Shown one piece after another: positions 8,147-17,281 of a stretch of 64,000 nt of DNA. The position numbers and the translations under genes are program-made. Positions within the stretch are counted from its first letter, which is position 1; each line of letters begins with the position of its first letter. Source of the stretch: Bradyrhizobium erythrophlei (GTDB taxonomy: Bacteria > Pseudomonadota > Alphaproteobacteria > Rhizobiales > Xanthobacteraceae); contig NZ_LT670817.1 in NCBI RefSeq assembly GCF_900129425.1, positions 8,336,001-8,400,000 on the forward strand, given 5' to 3'. The notes beneath the pieces were generated by a model. It ran no database searches and was not told the DNA's origin. It worked only from the letters and a program-made list of their open reading frames with translations.

Positions 8147-10333
8147 ATGGCGTGGGCACGGAAAAAGAGCGGCGGACGCCGGGAGCCGCAATTCGGGCTC
8201 GCCGCTGCGCTTTCGGACTTGCGTCTCAGCCCGCAGGATCGCATTGCGAACAACGACGACAAGCCGAAAAAGCCATCTTCCAAACGCGAGGAAAATGACA
8301 GCGACGACGATACGCCGCGCGAGCGCAAGCCGCGCGCGGCTAAAAACAGCAGCAGGCGCAAATCCAATGGTCGCGCACGCAGCGGCCTGTATCGGCTGGT
8401 CTATTGGGGCGCGGTGCTCGGCCTGTGGGCGGCGATCGCGCTGGTCGGCGTCATGGTCTGGGCCGGCGCGCATCTGCCGCCGATCCAGTCGCTTGAAATC
8501 CCGAAACGGCCGCCGACTATCCAGATCACAGGCCTCGACGGCAGCGTGCTGGCGACGCGCGGCGAAATGGCCGGCGCCAATGTTGCGCTGAAGGATCTGC
8601 CGCCCTATTTGCCGAAAGCATTCATCGCGATCGAGGATCGCCGCTTCTATTCGCATTACGGGGTCGATCCGCTCGGCATCCTGCGCGCGGCGATAGCTAA
8701 CGTAATCCATCGCGGGGTTTCGCAGGGCGGTTCCACGCTGACCCAGCAGCTCGCCAAGAATTTGTTCCTGACCCAGGAGCGCACGCTGCAACGAAAATTG
8801 CAGGAAGCCGAACTCGCGATCTGGCTCGAGCGCAAGCATTCCAAGGCCGAGATTCTCGAACTTTACCTTAACCGGGTTTATTTCGGCTCCGGCGCCTATG
8901 GCGTCGAGGCCGCCGCGCAGCGCTATTTTGGAAAATCCGCCAAAAACGTCACGCTGCCGGAGGCCGCGATGCTGGCGGGCCTAGTGAAATCGCCGACGCG
9001 GCTGGCGCCGAACCGCAATCCCGAAGGCGCCGAAAAGCGGGCCCAGACGGTTCTCGCCGCCATGGCGGACGCCAAATTCATCACCGAAGCGCAGGCGCAG
9101 GCTTCGATCGGGCATCCCTCTTACAATGTGAAGGCGGCGGGCGCCGGCACCGTCAACTATGTCGCGGACTGGATCGGCGAAGTGCTCGACGATCTCGTCG
9201 GCCAGATCGACCAGAACATCGTGGTCGAAACCACGATCAATCCAAAACTGCAGAGCATCGCCGAAGCCGCTGTGATCGATGAACTCGCGGCCAAAAGCGT
9301 GAAGTTCAACGTCAGCCAGGGCGCGCTGGTGGCGATGACGCCGGATGGCGCCGTGCGCGCCATGGTGGGGGGACGCAATTATGCCGAGAGCCAGTATAAC
9401 CGCGCGGTGACCGCCAAGCGCCAGCCGGGCTCGGCGTTCAAGCCCTTCGTCTATCTGACCGCGATCGAGTCCGGCCTGACGCCGGAAACGATCCGGCAGG
9501 ATGCGCCGCTCGACGTCAAGGGCTGGAAGCCCGAGAATTTCAGCCGCGAATATTTCGGCGCGGTGACGCTGACGCAGGCGCTGGCGATGTCGCTCAACAC
9601 CGTCGCGGTGCGGCTCGGACTGGAAGTCGGCGCCAAGAACGTCGTGCGTACCGCGCACCGGCTCGGCATTTCATCGAAACTCGACGCCAATGCGTCGATC
9701 GCGTTGGGCACATCCGAGGTTTCGGTGCTTGAAATGGTCGGCGCCTATGCCCCGTTCGCCAATGGCGGCCTCGGCGTCTCCCCGCATGTCGTGACCAGGA
9801 TCCGCACCGCCGACGGCAAGGTGCTCTACGCACGGCCCGCCGACCAGCTTGGCCAGGTGATCGATCCGCGCAATGTCGCTGCCATGAACACCATGATGCA
9901 GGAGACCCTGCTCAGCGGCACCGCCCACAAGGCGGAACTGCCGGGCTGGATGGCCGCCGGCAAGACCGGCACCAGCCAGGATTTCCGCGACGCCTGGTTC
10001 ATCGGCTACACCGCCAATCTCGTCACCGGCGTCTGGCTCGGCAATGATGACAATTCACCGACCAGGAAGGCCACCGGCGGCGGATTGCCGGTCGAGGTCT
10101 GGACCCGCTTCATGCGCGCCGCCCATCAGGGCGTCGCGCCGGTGCCATTGCCGGACTCGCAAGCGGGCGGGTTCTTCTCCAACATCACGCAGGTGTCTTC
10201 GCAATCGCCGGCGGCCAACACCTCATTGCCCGCGAGCAACGCCGGGCGGCCAGCGCCGGCGCGAGCGTCGGTACGTCCGGAAGCGGCGAGCGGTCTCGAC
10301 GGCTGGCTGATGGATCGGCTGTTCGGACGGTAA
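8147..10333 (+). CDS. pbpC/mrcA-like: Class A penicillin-binding protein 1A
   Basis: A bifunctional peptidoglycan synthase anchored in the inner membrane. From the ATG at 8147 (728 residues) there is a long charged cytoplasmic tail (1-80), one membrane helix (about 86-108), a GT51 glycosyltransferase domain (EDRRFYSHYGVDPLG with the catalytic Glu near 163, and GGSTLTQQLAKN) and a transpeptidase domain with SAFK (Ser about 429), SLN (about 482) and KTGTS (about 606). A TTG two codons upstream is possible but less likely. The C-terminus is a Ser/Ala/Pro-rich tail. The exact mrcA/pbpC subfamily name is uncertain. Confidence 0.92.
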   Translation: MAWARKKSGGRREPQFGLAAALSDLRLSPQDRIANNDDKPKKPSSKREENDSDDDTPRERKPRAAKNSSRRKSNGRARSGLYRLVYWGAVLGLWAAIALVGVMVWAGAHLPPIQSLEIPKRPPTIQITGLDGSVLATRGEMAGANVALKDLPPYLPKAFIAIEDRRFYSHYGVDPLGILRAAIANVIHRGVSQGGSTLTQQLAKNLFLTQERTLQRKLQEAELAIWLERKHSKAEILELYLNRVYFGSGAYGVEAAAQRYFGKSAKNVTLPEAAMLAGLVKSPTRLAPNRNPEGAEKRAQTVLAAMADAKFITEAQAQASIGHPSYNVKAAGAGTVNYVADWIGEVLDDLVGQIDQNIVVETTINPKLQSIAEAAVIDELAAKSVKFNVSQGALVAMTPDGAVRAMVGGRNYAESQYNRAVTAKRQPGSAFKPFVYLTAIESGLTPETIRQDAPLDVKGWKPENFSREYFGAVTLTQALAMSLNTVAVRLGLEVGAKNVVRTAHRLGISSKLDANASIALGTSEVSVLEMVGAYAPFANGGLGVSPHVVTRIRTADGKVLYARPADQLGQVIDPRNVAAMNTMMQETLLSGTAHKAELPGWMAAGKTGTSQDFRDAWFIGYTANLVTGVWLGNDDNSPTRKATGGGLPVEVWTRFMRAAHQGVAPVPLPDSQAGGFFSNITQVSSQSPAANTSLPASNAGRPAPARASVRPEAASGLDGWLMDRLFGR

Positions 10334-10353
10334 ACTTCCGCCCCGCGGAAGTT
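10333..10353. terminator. Hairpin terminator between convergent genes
   Basis: A perfect 9-base stem (AACTTCCGC / GCGGAAGTT) with a CCC loop starts at the last base of the PBP1A stop codon and lies 10 bases before the end of the convergent oxygenase gene. It has no T-run, so it may stop transcription only weakly or in both directions. Confidence 0.6.
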
Positions 10354-10362
10354 CAGTTGCCC

Positions 10363-11523
10363 TTACGGCTGCGCGACTCCCGTCGCTTCCCGGGACTGAG
10401 CATCCTCGGGAAACAACCGGTCCTGAGTCCCGTCATATTGCATCTCGCTGACATGCAGCCTTGAATTATTGGCTTCCCGCCTTTTTGCGTCTTCCTCTCC
10501 ATACAGGAACGCCAAAAAGGCATAGCGTTTCCCGCGGGTGACGGGCGTCACCTGATGGAGCGCGCCGCATGAAAACACCAGGGCGCCGCCATCCGGGGGC
10601 CGGTAGACTTTCCGTCCGAACTCCGGAAACATCAGATCGCACCCTTCGAAGTTGCTGTTGAGATTGATCGAGACGGCAAAACGCCGATGTTGCGCTCCGG
10701 CATTGACGTTGTCGCGATGGCGATGGAAGTGCCCGCCGACCTCGCTGTCATAACGAGCGACGATGTAGCGGTCCATTCGGGTGGCCTGAAACTGAAAATA
10801 CTGCTCTATTTCGGGAAGCAATCGACGGACGATCTGACCACGTATGAGATCGCGAACCTCGGGCGCCGCCACGATAAGATCGCTGCGGCGCTTGAGCCTC
10901 CAATCCGACAGCGTCGCGGTCTTGCCGGCAGTGTCAAATTGAAAGCCGGAGTCTTCGCCACCTTGCTGTTCGTAGAATTGCATCAGAAAATCGCAGAGTT
11001 CGAAGCTAAAGATGCGTGGCACGATCAGCGCCGGCGCCGACATCGGGACACCCGCGGAGCCGTCGACCGTCGGAAGATTGCGAAGAACGCCGCGTACCGC
11101 TTCGGCGTGCCCCTGTGGGAAATCCCACGCAATGTCGGCGACTGCCCGCAACATCGGGTCAAGCACGATGGTGCGGGGCATCGCACGCGCGCCGAATGAG
11201 CGGCTGATCGCGCCATCGTAGTCGGCCAGAAAGAACAGCGCATTGCCGCTGATCTCGGCAATTTTTGCGATATCGCCAGGCGGCTCGGTGAATACGCACC
11301 CCACAACAAGGTGATCCTCCCGAAACAGGTCTGCCTCGCGCAACAGGTTGGCGAGCTCCACATTCGCCTGCGGATTTGAGGGAGAACCAAGGAAGCTCAG
11401 CACGACCCAGCGCCCGGCACTCACATGGAGATCGAACGAACCACCCGTGATCAGTGGCGCACTGAACCGCGGTACACGATCGCCCAAAACGATACGATTT
11501 TTGATTGCTGCCTTTTCCGTCAT
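10363..11523 (-). CDS. Peroxiredoxin-like domain fused to a 2-oxoglutarate/Fe(II) oxygenase
   Basis: A 386-residue two-domain protein. Residues about 12-150 have the thioredoxin fold of AhpC/TSA peroxiredoxins (LGDRVPRFSAPLITGG, VVLSFLGSP, PRTIVLDP), but the position of the peroxidatic Cys is occupied by Ser/Asn (SPSNPQ), so peroxidase activity is unlikely. Residues about 165-345 form a prolyl-4-hydroxylase-like double-stranded beta helix with the iron ligands His269, Asp271 (HRD) and His323, and Arg333 to bind 2-oxoglutarate. The substrate is unknown. It lies 98 bases downstream of the FkbH-like gene in the same direction, so the two are probably one operon. Confidence 0.85.
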   Translation of the reverse strand: MTEKAAIKNRIVLGDRVPRFSAPLITGGSFDLHVSAGRWVVLSFLGSPSNPQANVELANLLREADLFREDHLVVGCVFTEPPGDIAKIAEISGNALFFLADYDGAISRSFGARAMPRTIVLDPMLRAVADIAWDFPQGHAEAVRGVLRNLPTVDGSAGVPMSAPALIVPRIFSFELCDFLMQFYEQQGGEDSGFQFDTAGKTATLSDWRLKRRSDLIVAAPEVRDLIRGQIVRRLLPEIEQYFQFQATRMDRYIVARYDSEVGGHFHRHRDNVNAGAQHRRFAVSINLNSNFEGCDLMFPEFGRKVYRPPDGGALVFSCGALHQVTPVTRGKRYAFLAFLYGEEDAKRREANNSRLHVSEMQYDGTQDRLFPEDAQSREATGVAQP

Positions 11524-11621
11524 GACGACCCTACGAAGAGAGGCGCCCCCTGCAACGGACTAGGAAATCATGGTTAACATTTGCTGAATCGATGCCGCGG
11601 CCGGGGAATCAAGCCAGCGAT

Positions 11622-13781
11622 TTAGCTCGCCGCCGACATCTGGCTTGCCGACTTGGCGAATTCCCACAGTCCTGATTCGCCTTCCGTGAAGCCGTTGTCA
11701 CGGTAGATGTTGCGCGCCGGGATATTGCGCGGCGTCGGGATGATCCGTCCGCTCAGGGAAAACGGGCAATCCTTCATTTCATCCAGAATATGGCGCAGGA
11801 AGGTATGCTCGACACCCATGCCCAGTGCGCGGCAACTGATCGCGAGCCCGACGATCTCGCCGTCGGCAACGACCGCGGCGCCGACCATACCGTGATCGCC
11901 CAGGCGGTCCGACACGTCCATCGCAAACAGGCGGGTGTCCGGGTTCGCGGCCAGCGCCGCCAATTCGCTCGCGGAGAATTTTCGGCCCGTCGTGTTGAAC
12001 TGTGTGGTGCGCTGAAATAGCTCTTCGACCCTTGCCAGTTTCGGCGATGCAGCGGTCAGGTGTTCGATCGAACATTTAATCCGCAAGGATTCGATATACT
12101 GCGCCTCCCCTACAGTCTCGGCCCGCAGATGCTGCCGTGCGATCTGGGCCTTGACGAGTGCGCTGCGCGCCGCCGCCTCCGCGGTAACGACGGGTATTTG
12201 CAAACGCGGATCGTTGAGCAGACGCCGGCGCAGGCTGAAGGGATCCTCTCCCCAGACCTCCACCTCGGGCAATCGCTGCCGCACGCGGTCGCGTTCAACG
12301 GGGCTGTCATCGATGAACAGAAAAGAGTCGAGCCCGAAGCCCAGTTCCTCCGCTATCGAACGGATATTGCCGACCTTGTCGTCCCAGTTGATGCGCCACG
12401 TCACGAAATCATCGGGTTTGAGCAGCCGCTGCTGAGGGTAGTGATCGGAATATTTCCAGAGCTCGCGCACGGTGGCTTCATCATTCTTGCTGACGCAGGC
12501 GAGCACCACGCCGCGCTTCTTGAGGCACAGCAGCGCTTCGTGCAGGCCGAAATAGAGCCCGATAAAGGAGAAGGCGCCGCTGATTTCCGGCGTCCACGCA
12601 AACGGACTGCCGGTCTCCGCCAGCACCCCCGGCCACAACGTGCCGTCGAGATCGAGAATGATGCACTTCTTGCGCCCAATTCCCGTCACGGTGACCAGCG
12701 CGTCGATGTGCTTGCCGGCGATAACCACCTCGCGGCCGTAAGGGTCGCCGCCCAGCGCATGAGCCAGCGGCGCTGTATCCGGGAAGATGCCGTGGACAGC
12801 GGCTTTTTCGCTTTCCGGCCGCTGCAGCATCCATCCCGGCGAGCCGAAATGGGTGAACCCCACCTGTCCGTCGTCGAGCAGCCGTTCGGAACCGACCGCG
12901 GCCAGGGCGGCCGCGATATCGATCACATAGACGTCGGAGAAGGCGTTCGCGAGTTCGGCGAGGGCGACGTTCGTCAGCCGGAACCGGGTGCGGTGACCCT
13001 TCACCCCTCGTTCCGCAAGTCCCAGCGGCTGCACGGTCGGTTCGGGCAGATTGTCGATCAGGATGGGCGCGGATGTGACCTCCCGTAATTTACCCAGAAG
13101 CTCGGTCGTGTGCGCAACGTAGGCAGCGTGAGGGTTGAAGCCGTCGATGTCCTCGGCGACCAGATGTCGGGCTCGCAATGCGCCGATGAAAACGGCATCG
13201 TGCTTGCGCTCGCCGGCAAATCGAATGTCGTCAGGGAATGTCGCCGACACGTGCAGGTCGATGCCGCGGCGCGCCGCCTCCCGGCGCAGGAAATCCGCTT
13301 CCATCTGGATATCGCAGTCGCCGAACAGCAGGACGTCGACCCGCTGGCGGGCGGCGTTGAAATCATCAAGGCCGTAAGCGGCGCCGACCGCCCAATAGGC
13401 CTCCGCTCCCTCCTTCAATTCACGCCGGTACCGTTCAAGCAATTCGGCGGGGTCGCGGCCATGCTTGGGAGCAAGTTCCGCGCCGACCGCAGCCAGTTCC
13501 TCCTCCGGTGTCATTTCGGTGAGGATCTGGCGCGACAGCAATTCCATGACCGTGCGCTCGACGACATCGCGCAACCCTGCCGGCGTATCCTCCGCGTTCG
13601 GAAACAGGGCCGTCATGGCATCGCAATCCTCGGGAATGCGGCGAGGCTCGGCAAAATGATCCACAAGCGTGCTGATATCGCTATCGGCGGGCATCCGCAT
13701 ATGGCTGATCGCGTGGACGATCAGCGTGCGATCCTTGCCAACAGGCAATTGATGAACGAAGCGGGAGCGACGCAAGATCAT
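11622..13781 (-). CDS. FkbH-like multidomain protein (HAD-IIIC phosphatase with GNAT tail)
   Basis: A 719-residue protein. Residues 1-90 form a small domain (RRSRFVHQLPVGKDRTLIVHA...) that looks like a PqqD/RRE-type winged helix, by inference. Residues about 145-345 are an SGNH-like domain (VDVLLFGDCDIQ). Residues about 370-510 are a HAD phosphatase domain with the catalytic DLDGT (Asp377, Asp379), CVSKND and FIDDSPVERDRV. The C-terminal part (about 570-710) is GNAT-like. FkbH homologues load glyceryl units onto carrier proteins in natural product pathways, but no carrier protein or synthase is visible nearby. It is followed by the 2OG-oxygenase fusion. The role is unknown. Confidence 0.83.
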   Translation of the reverse strand: MILRRSRFVHQLPVGKDRTLIVHAISHMRMPADSDISTLVDHFAEPRRIPEDCDAMTALFPNAEDTPAGLRDVVERTVMELLSRQILTEMTPEEELAAVGAELAPKHGRDPAELLERYRRELKEGAEAYWAVGAAYGLDDFNAARQRVDVLLFGDCDIQMEADFLRREAARRGIDLHVSATFPDDIRFAGERKHDAVFIGALRARHLVAEDIDGFNPHAAYVAHTTELLGKLREVTSAPILIDNLPEPTVQPLGLAERGVKGHRTRFRLTNVALAELANAFSDVYVIDIAAALAAVGSERLLDDGQVGFTHFGSPGWMLQRPESEKAAVHGIFPDTAPLAHALGGDPYGREVVIAGKHIDALVTVTGIGRKKCIILDLDGTLWPGVLAETGSPFAWTPEISGAFSFIGLYFGLHEALLCLKKRGVVLACVSKNDEATVRELWKYSDHYPQQRLLKPDDFVTWRINWDDKVGNIRSIAEELGFGLDSFLFIDDSPVERDRVRQRLPEVEVWGEDPFSLRRRLLNDPRLQIPVVTAEAAARSALVKAQIARQHLRAETVGEAQYIESLRIKCSIEHLTAASPKLARVEELFQRTTQFNTTGRKFSASELAALAANPDTRLFAMDVSDRLGDHGMVGAAVVADGEIVGLAISCRALGMGVEHTFLRHILDEMKDCPFSLSGRIIPTPRNIPARNIYRDNGFTEGESGLWEFAKSASQMSAAS

Positions 13782-13923
13782 GCTTGCCTATAGGCTCGCC
13801 CGATCTGTTTGTGGAACGGGAAAATGGATCAATGCATACGGATGCAACTGTTTTCCACATGGTTCCAGCTGGACCGCCGCCACATCCGGAAATGAGGTTC
13901 CGAGCGCGTGCCTGTGCTTCGCG

Positions 13924-14679
13924 CTAGTCGCTGATCCCATAGCGATGCAGGTCGTTGCCGTGGGTATCGAGCCAGGTCTTGGCGCGCTCGACATGGCCGC
14001 AGACCCTGGCGACCACCCGCCAGAACCGCGCCGAATGATTCATCTCGACCAGATGCGCCACCTCATGGGCGGCGAGATAGTCCATCACATAGGGCGGCGC
14101 GAGGATCAGCCGCCACGAGAACGACAGCGAACCCGCCGAGGTGCAGGACCCCCAGCGGCTCGATTGGTCGCGGATCGACAGCCGCTTGACCCTGACGCCG
14201 AGCGCTTGCGCGTAAGCCTGCGCCGCCTTCTGCAGGTCGCGGCGGGCTTCGCGCTTGAGGTAATCGTGGATCCGCCGCTCGATATGCTCGGGCTCGCCGG
14301 CGACGCAGAGAATCCGCTCGCCGCTGTCGCGGATTTCCGTCCACACCGTGCCGCGCTGGCCTGCCCGGTGCACGATCCTGTGGGCGACGCCGCGCAGCGG
14401 CACCACGGTGCCCGGAAGAAACGGTGCCGCCTTCGGCAAACGGCCGAGACGCGCGGCGATCCAGCCGCCATGACGCTGCGCAAAATCCTTGGCATCGACC
14501 AGCGTGCCGCGCGGCGGCATGGTGAGGATCGCTTCACGGTCGCTGGGATGAATTCGCAAGGTGTAGCGCCGCGCGCGGCGATGCCGGCGCAGCCTGATCG
14601 AGTAGATTTGCGAGCCGTGCTTGACCAGTAGAATCGAGGGTTCGGCGGGCCGCCGATAAAGGAGGGCGCGAGTGGCCAT
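13924..14679 (-). CDS. YgjP-type (DUF45) M48-related zinc metallopeptidase
   Basis: A cytoplasmic protein of 251 residues with the zinc-binding HEVAHLVEMNHSARFW (HExxH plus downstream His) near residues 206-221 and the conserved RDQSSRWGSCTSAGSLSFSWRLILAP before it, the hallmark of the YgjP/DUF45 family (SprT-like). The ATG at 14679 (MATRALLYRR) is chosen because the 28 residues of the longer frame are not conserved in type. Family members are poorly characterised. No partner is visible; the FkbH-like gene lies 142 bases downstream. Confidence 0.85.
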   Translation of the reverse strand: MATRALLYRRPAEPSILLVKHGSQIYSIRLRRHRRARRYTLRIHPSDREAILTMPPRGTLVDAKDFAQRHGGWIAARLGRLPKAAPFLPGTVVPLRGVAHRIVHRAGQRGTVWTEIRDSGERILCVAGEPEHIERRIHDYLKREARRDLQKAAQAYAQALGVRVKRLSIRDQSSRWGSCTSAGSLSFSWRLILAPPYVMDYLAAHEVAHLVEMNHSARFWRVVARVCGHVERAKTWLDTHGNDLHRYGISD

Positions 14680-15003
14680 GTCTGTAAGTCCGGGGAGCAG
14701 GAGTGCGCCCGGATTCTGCCATATCTGCCGCCAGTGAAATCGCTCGGCGCAAAAACAAATCATTTGCCCAATATACAGGGGCTGACCGGCTATCCGGCCC
14801 TACAGAATGGGCCCCGGAACAAAATATTTCGGCCGAACGCGCGTGTCCCGAGGCTGCTTAAGGATTGAGGTGAAACTCATTCCTTCGAGAAGCCGTGAAT
14901 CTGAATTACTGAGGTCAATTCAGAGGGTTACCGGCAGCCGATTCGGTGCCGGCATCTCGCTTCGAACAGTCGGTCGCGCGTCATACTTTATCGGGATCGG
15001 CGG
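14680..15003. other. Gene-free stretch
   Basis: This 324-base gap between the end of phaZ and the start of the metallopeptidase gene, both on the minus strand, has no convincing coding sequence or RNA. An AT-rich patch near 14745-14770 could hold the metallopeptidase promoter. Nothing else was seen. Confidence 0.5.
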
Positions 15004-16332
15004 CTATTCGGCCGCCGCGGCCAACGAAAGCTTCGGATTCGCCGCCGACATCATGAAATCGGAGATTCGCGGCACGATTTCCGATTTGAAGCGGGAGCCG
15101 TTGAAGACGCCGTAATGCCCGACGCCCTTTTGCACATAATGCACCCGGCGGTGATCCGGAATTGAAGTGCACAGCCCGTGCGTCGCTTCGGTCTGCCCAA
15201 GTCCGGAAATGTCGTCGTTCTCGCCTTCCACCGTCATCAGCGCCACGCGCTTGATCTTCGAGGGGTCCACCGGCTTGCCGCGATGGGTCATCTCGCCCTT
15301 CGGCAGCGCGTGCTTGACGAAGACCAGATCGACGGTTTGCAGATAATACTCCGCGGCCAGATCCATGACCGCCAGATATTCGTCATAGAAATCGCGGTGC
15401 TTGTCGACCAGATCGCCGTCGCCCTTTACCAGATTCTTGAACAGGTTCTTGTGGGCATCCATGTGACGGTCGAGATTCATGCTGATGAAGCCGTTGAGCT
15501 GCAGGAAGCCCGGATAGACGTCGCGCATGACCCCTGGATGCGGAAACGGCACCTTGGTGATGACGTGGCTGCGAAACCAGTCGATGCCGCGCTCGGCGGC
15601 GAGATTATTGACCGCGGTCGGATTGCGGCGGGTATCGATCGGACCGCCCATCAGCGTCATCGAGAGCGGAACGTAGGGATCCCGGTTGGCTTCCATGATG
15701 GAAACCGCGGCCACCACCGGCACCGATGGCTGGCACACCGCGATGATGTGCATGTTGCCGCCGAGTGTGTGCAGCATCTCGATGACGTAATCGACATAGT
15801 CCTCGAGATCGAAGCGGCCTGCGGTCAGCGGGACCATCCGGGCATCGGCCCAGTCGGTGATGTAGACCTCGTGGCTCGGCAAAAAGGCTTCGACCGTGCC
15901 GCGCAGCAGCGTCGCGTAATGGCCCGACATCGGCGCCACGATCAAAACCCGCGGCTGCGGCGCGCGCAACGGCCGCGTCAGCTTGCGATCGAAATACAAC
16001 AGCCGGCAGAACGGCTTTTCCCAGATCGAGCGGATTTCGATCGGCGTGCGCACGCCGCTGACTTCGGTGTCGTTGAGGCCCCATTCGGGCTTGCCGTAGC
16101 GGCGCGTCGCGCGCTCGAACAGTTCGCAGCCGGCGGCGATGGATTTGCCGAACTTGGTGTGCGACCACGGGTTAAGCGGATTTTGAAACAGAATTTTGGT
16201 CGCATCGGTAACGGCCCGCGCCGGATTGAGCGAGGCGTGACCCAGTTCGTACATCCAATACATCGGCGTCGTCAGCGCCGGACTGCCTTCGGCCACCAGT
16301 GGCGGTGCACCGCCAAATTCACCAATCGGCAT
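15004..16332 (-). CDS. phaZ: Intracellular polyhydroxyalkanoate depolymerase
   Basis: Breaks down stored polyhydroxybutyrate granules in the cytoplasm. The 442-residue protein begins in the way typical of alphaproteobacterial PhaZ (ALTTPMYWMYELGHASLNPARA). The catalytic nucleophile is a cysteine in a modified lipase box, AVCQPS (Cys200), as in Ralstonia PhaZ1. The C-terminal YVQKGVGHYGVFNGSRF supplies the catalytic His. A GAGGAACTGAGGAA site lies before the ATG. It is a single gene with the ABC exporter pair upstream on the same strand. Confidence 0.94.
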   Translation of the reverse strand: MPIGEFGGAPPLVAEGSPALTTPMYWMYELGHASLNPARAVTDATKILFQNPLNPWSHTKFGKSIAAGCELFERATRRYGKPEWGLNDTEVSGVRTPIEIRSIWEKPFCRLLYFDRKLTRPLRAPQPRVLIVAPMSGHYATLLRGTVEAFLPSHEVYITDWADARMVPLTAGRFDLEDYVDYVIEMLHTLGGNMHIIAVCQPSVPVVAAVSIMEANRDPYVPLSMTLMGGPIDTRRNPTAVNNLAAERGIDWFRSHVITKVPFPHPGVMRDVYPGFLQLNGFISMNLDRHMDAHKNLFKNLVKGDGDLVDKHRDFYDEYLAVMDLAAEYYLQTVDLVFVKHALPKGEMTHRGKPVDPSKIKRVALMTVEGENDDISGLGQTEATHGLCTSIPDHRRVHYVQKGVGHYGVFNGSRFKSEIVPRISDFMMSAANPKLSLAAAAE

Positions 16333-16459
16333 TTATTCCTCAGTTCCTCTTTTGCATCGCAGCATAGTGCCGAAAGCGTAAGAAAGCGTCAATGCACAGA
16401 TCGGTACATCCAGCGTTGCGCACAAGCCGAATGACCGTCAAATCCTTGGGATAAGTGAG

Positions 16460-17281
16460 TTATTCACCGCCCTGGAGCAGCGAGCCGTGACGGCGGGCGC
16501 TGCGCAAAAGCCCAAGAAATATTGCAAATGACGCAATAAGGAGGGCGACGTTGATCAGTAGCGCGTCGATCATCAGATCGGCCCGAAACACGTGGTCGAT
16601 CAGCAGCGCGCGCATTCCCTCGAACACATAGGTCGGCGGCAGCGTCCAGGCCACGTATTGCAGCCAGTGCGGCAGCACCGTCACCGGGTAGTAGATGCAG
16701 GCCAGCGGCATCAATCCGAACATCAGTGTCCAGACGATGCTCTCCGCGCCGAGGCCGTTGCGCAGCACCAGCCCCGAGACGAAAATCCCGATCGACCAGC
16801 TGGTGAAAATCAGGTTGCAGAAGAAGGCGATCAGCGGCAGCCCGATGCTGTAAAAATTGAAATTGAAGAAAACCAGCGCCAGCAACGTCATCGGGATGAC
16901 CCCGATCGCGAGCCGGATCAGGCTCATGATCATCAGCGAGATCAGGAACTCGATCGGCTTCAGCGGGCTCATCATCAGGTTGCCGAGATTGCGCGCCCAC
17001 ATCTCCTCGAGAAACGAGATCGAGAAGCCGAGCTGGCCGCGGAACAGGATGTCCCACAGGATCACGGCGCCGATCAGGCTGCCGCCGGCACGCGCGAAAA
17101 ACCCGGAAGTCTGCGAAATGTAATTCTGCAGAAACCCCCAGGTGATGATCTGCAGCGCCGGCCAGTACAGCAATTCCAGCAGGCGCGGCCACGACGACAT
17201 CAGCAGATACCAGTAGCGCAGGATCATCGCGTTGATGCGATGCGGCGCGATACCCCAGTGGTGGCTGACGAGCTTGCTCAC
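16460..17281 (-). CDS. ABC-2 type transporter permease
   Basis: An integral membrane protein of 273 residues with six hydrophobic segments and the ABC-2 membrane signature (MWARNLGNLMMSPLKPIEFLISLMIMSL, then LPPTYVFEGMRALL near the C-terminus). It starts with GTG and shares the four bases GTGA with the stop codon of the ATPase gene, so the two are translationally coupled. Together they should form an exporter; the substrate (drug, polysaccharide or lipid) is not evident. Confidence 0.9.
   Translation of the reverse strand: MSKLVSHHWGIAPHRINAMILRYWYLLMSSWPRLLELLYWPALQIITWGFLQNYISQTSGFFARAGGSLIGAVILWDILFRGQLGFSISFLEEMWARNLGNLMMSPLKPIEFLISLMIMSLIRLAIGVIPMTLLALVFFNFNFYSIGLPLIAFFCNLIFTSWSIGIFVSGLVLRNGLGAESIVWTLMFGLMPLACIYYPVTVLPHWLQYVAWTLPPTYVFEGMRALLIDHVFRADLMIDALLINVALLIASFAIFLGLLRSARRHGSLLQGGE

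Noticed and set aside
14807..15115. 102-codon + strand frame over the phaZ end
   Set aside because: Overlaps the end of phaZ on the other strand and has no ribosome site or pattern.
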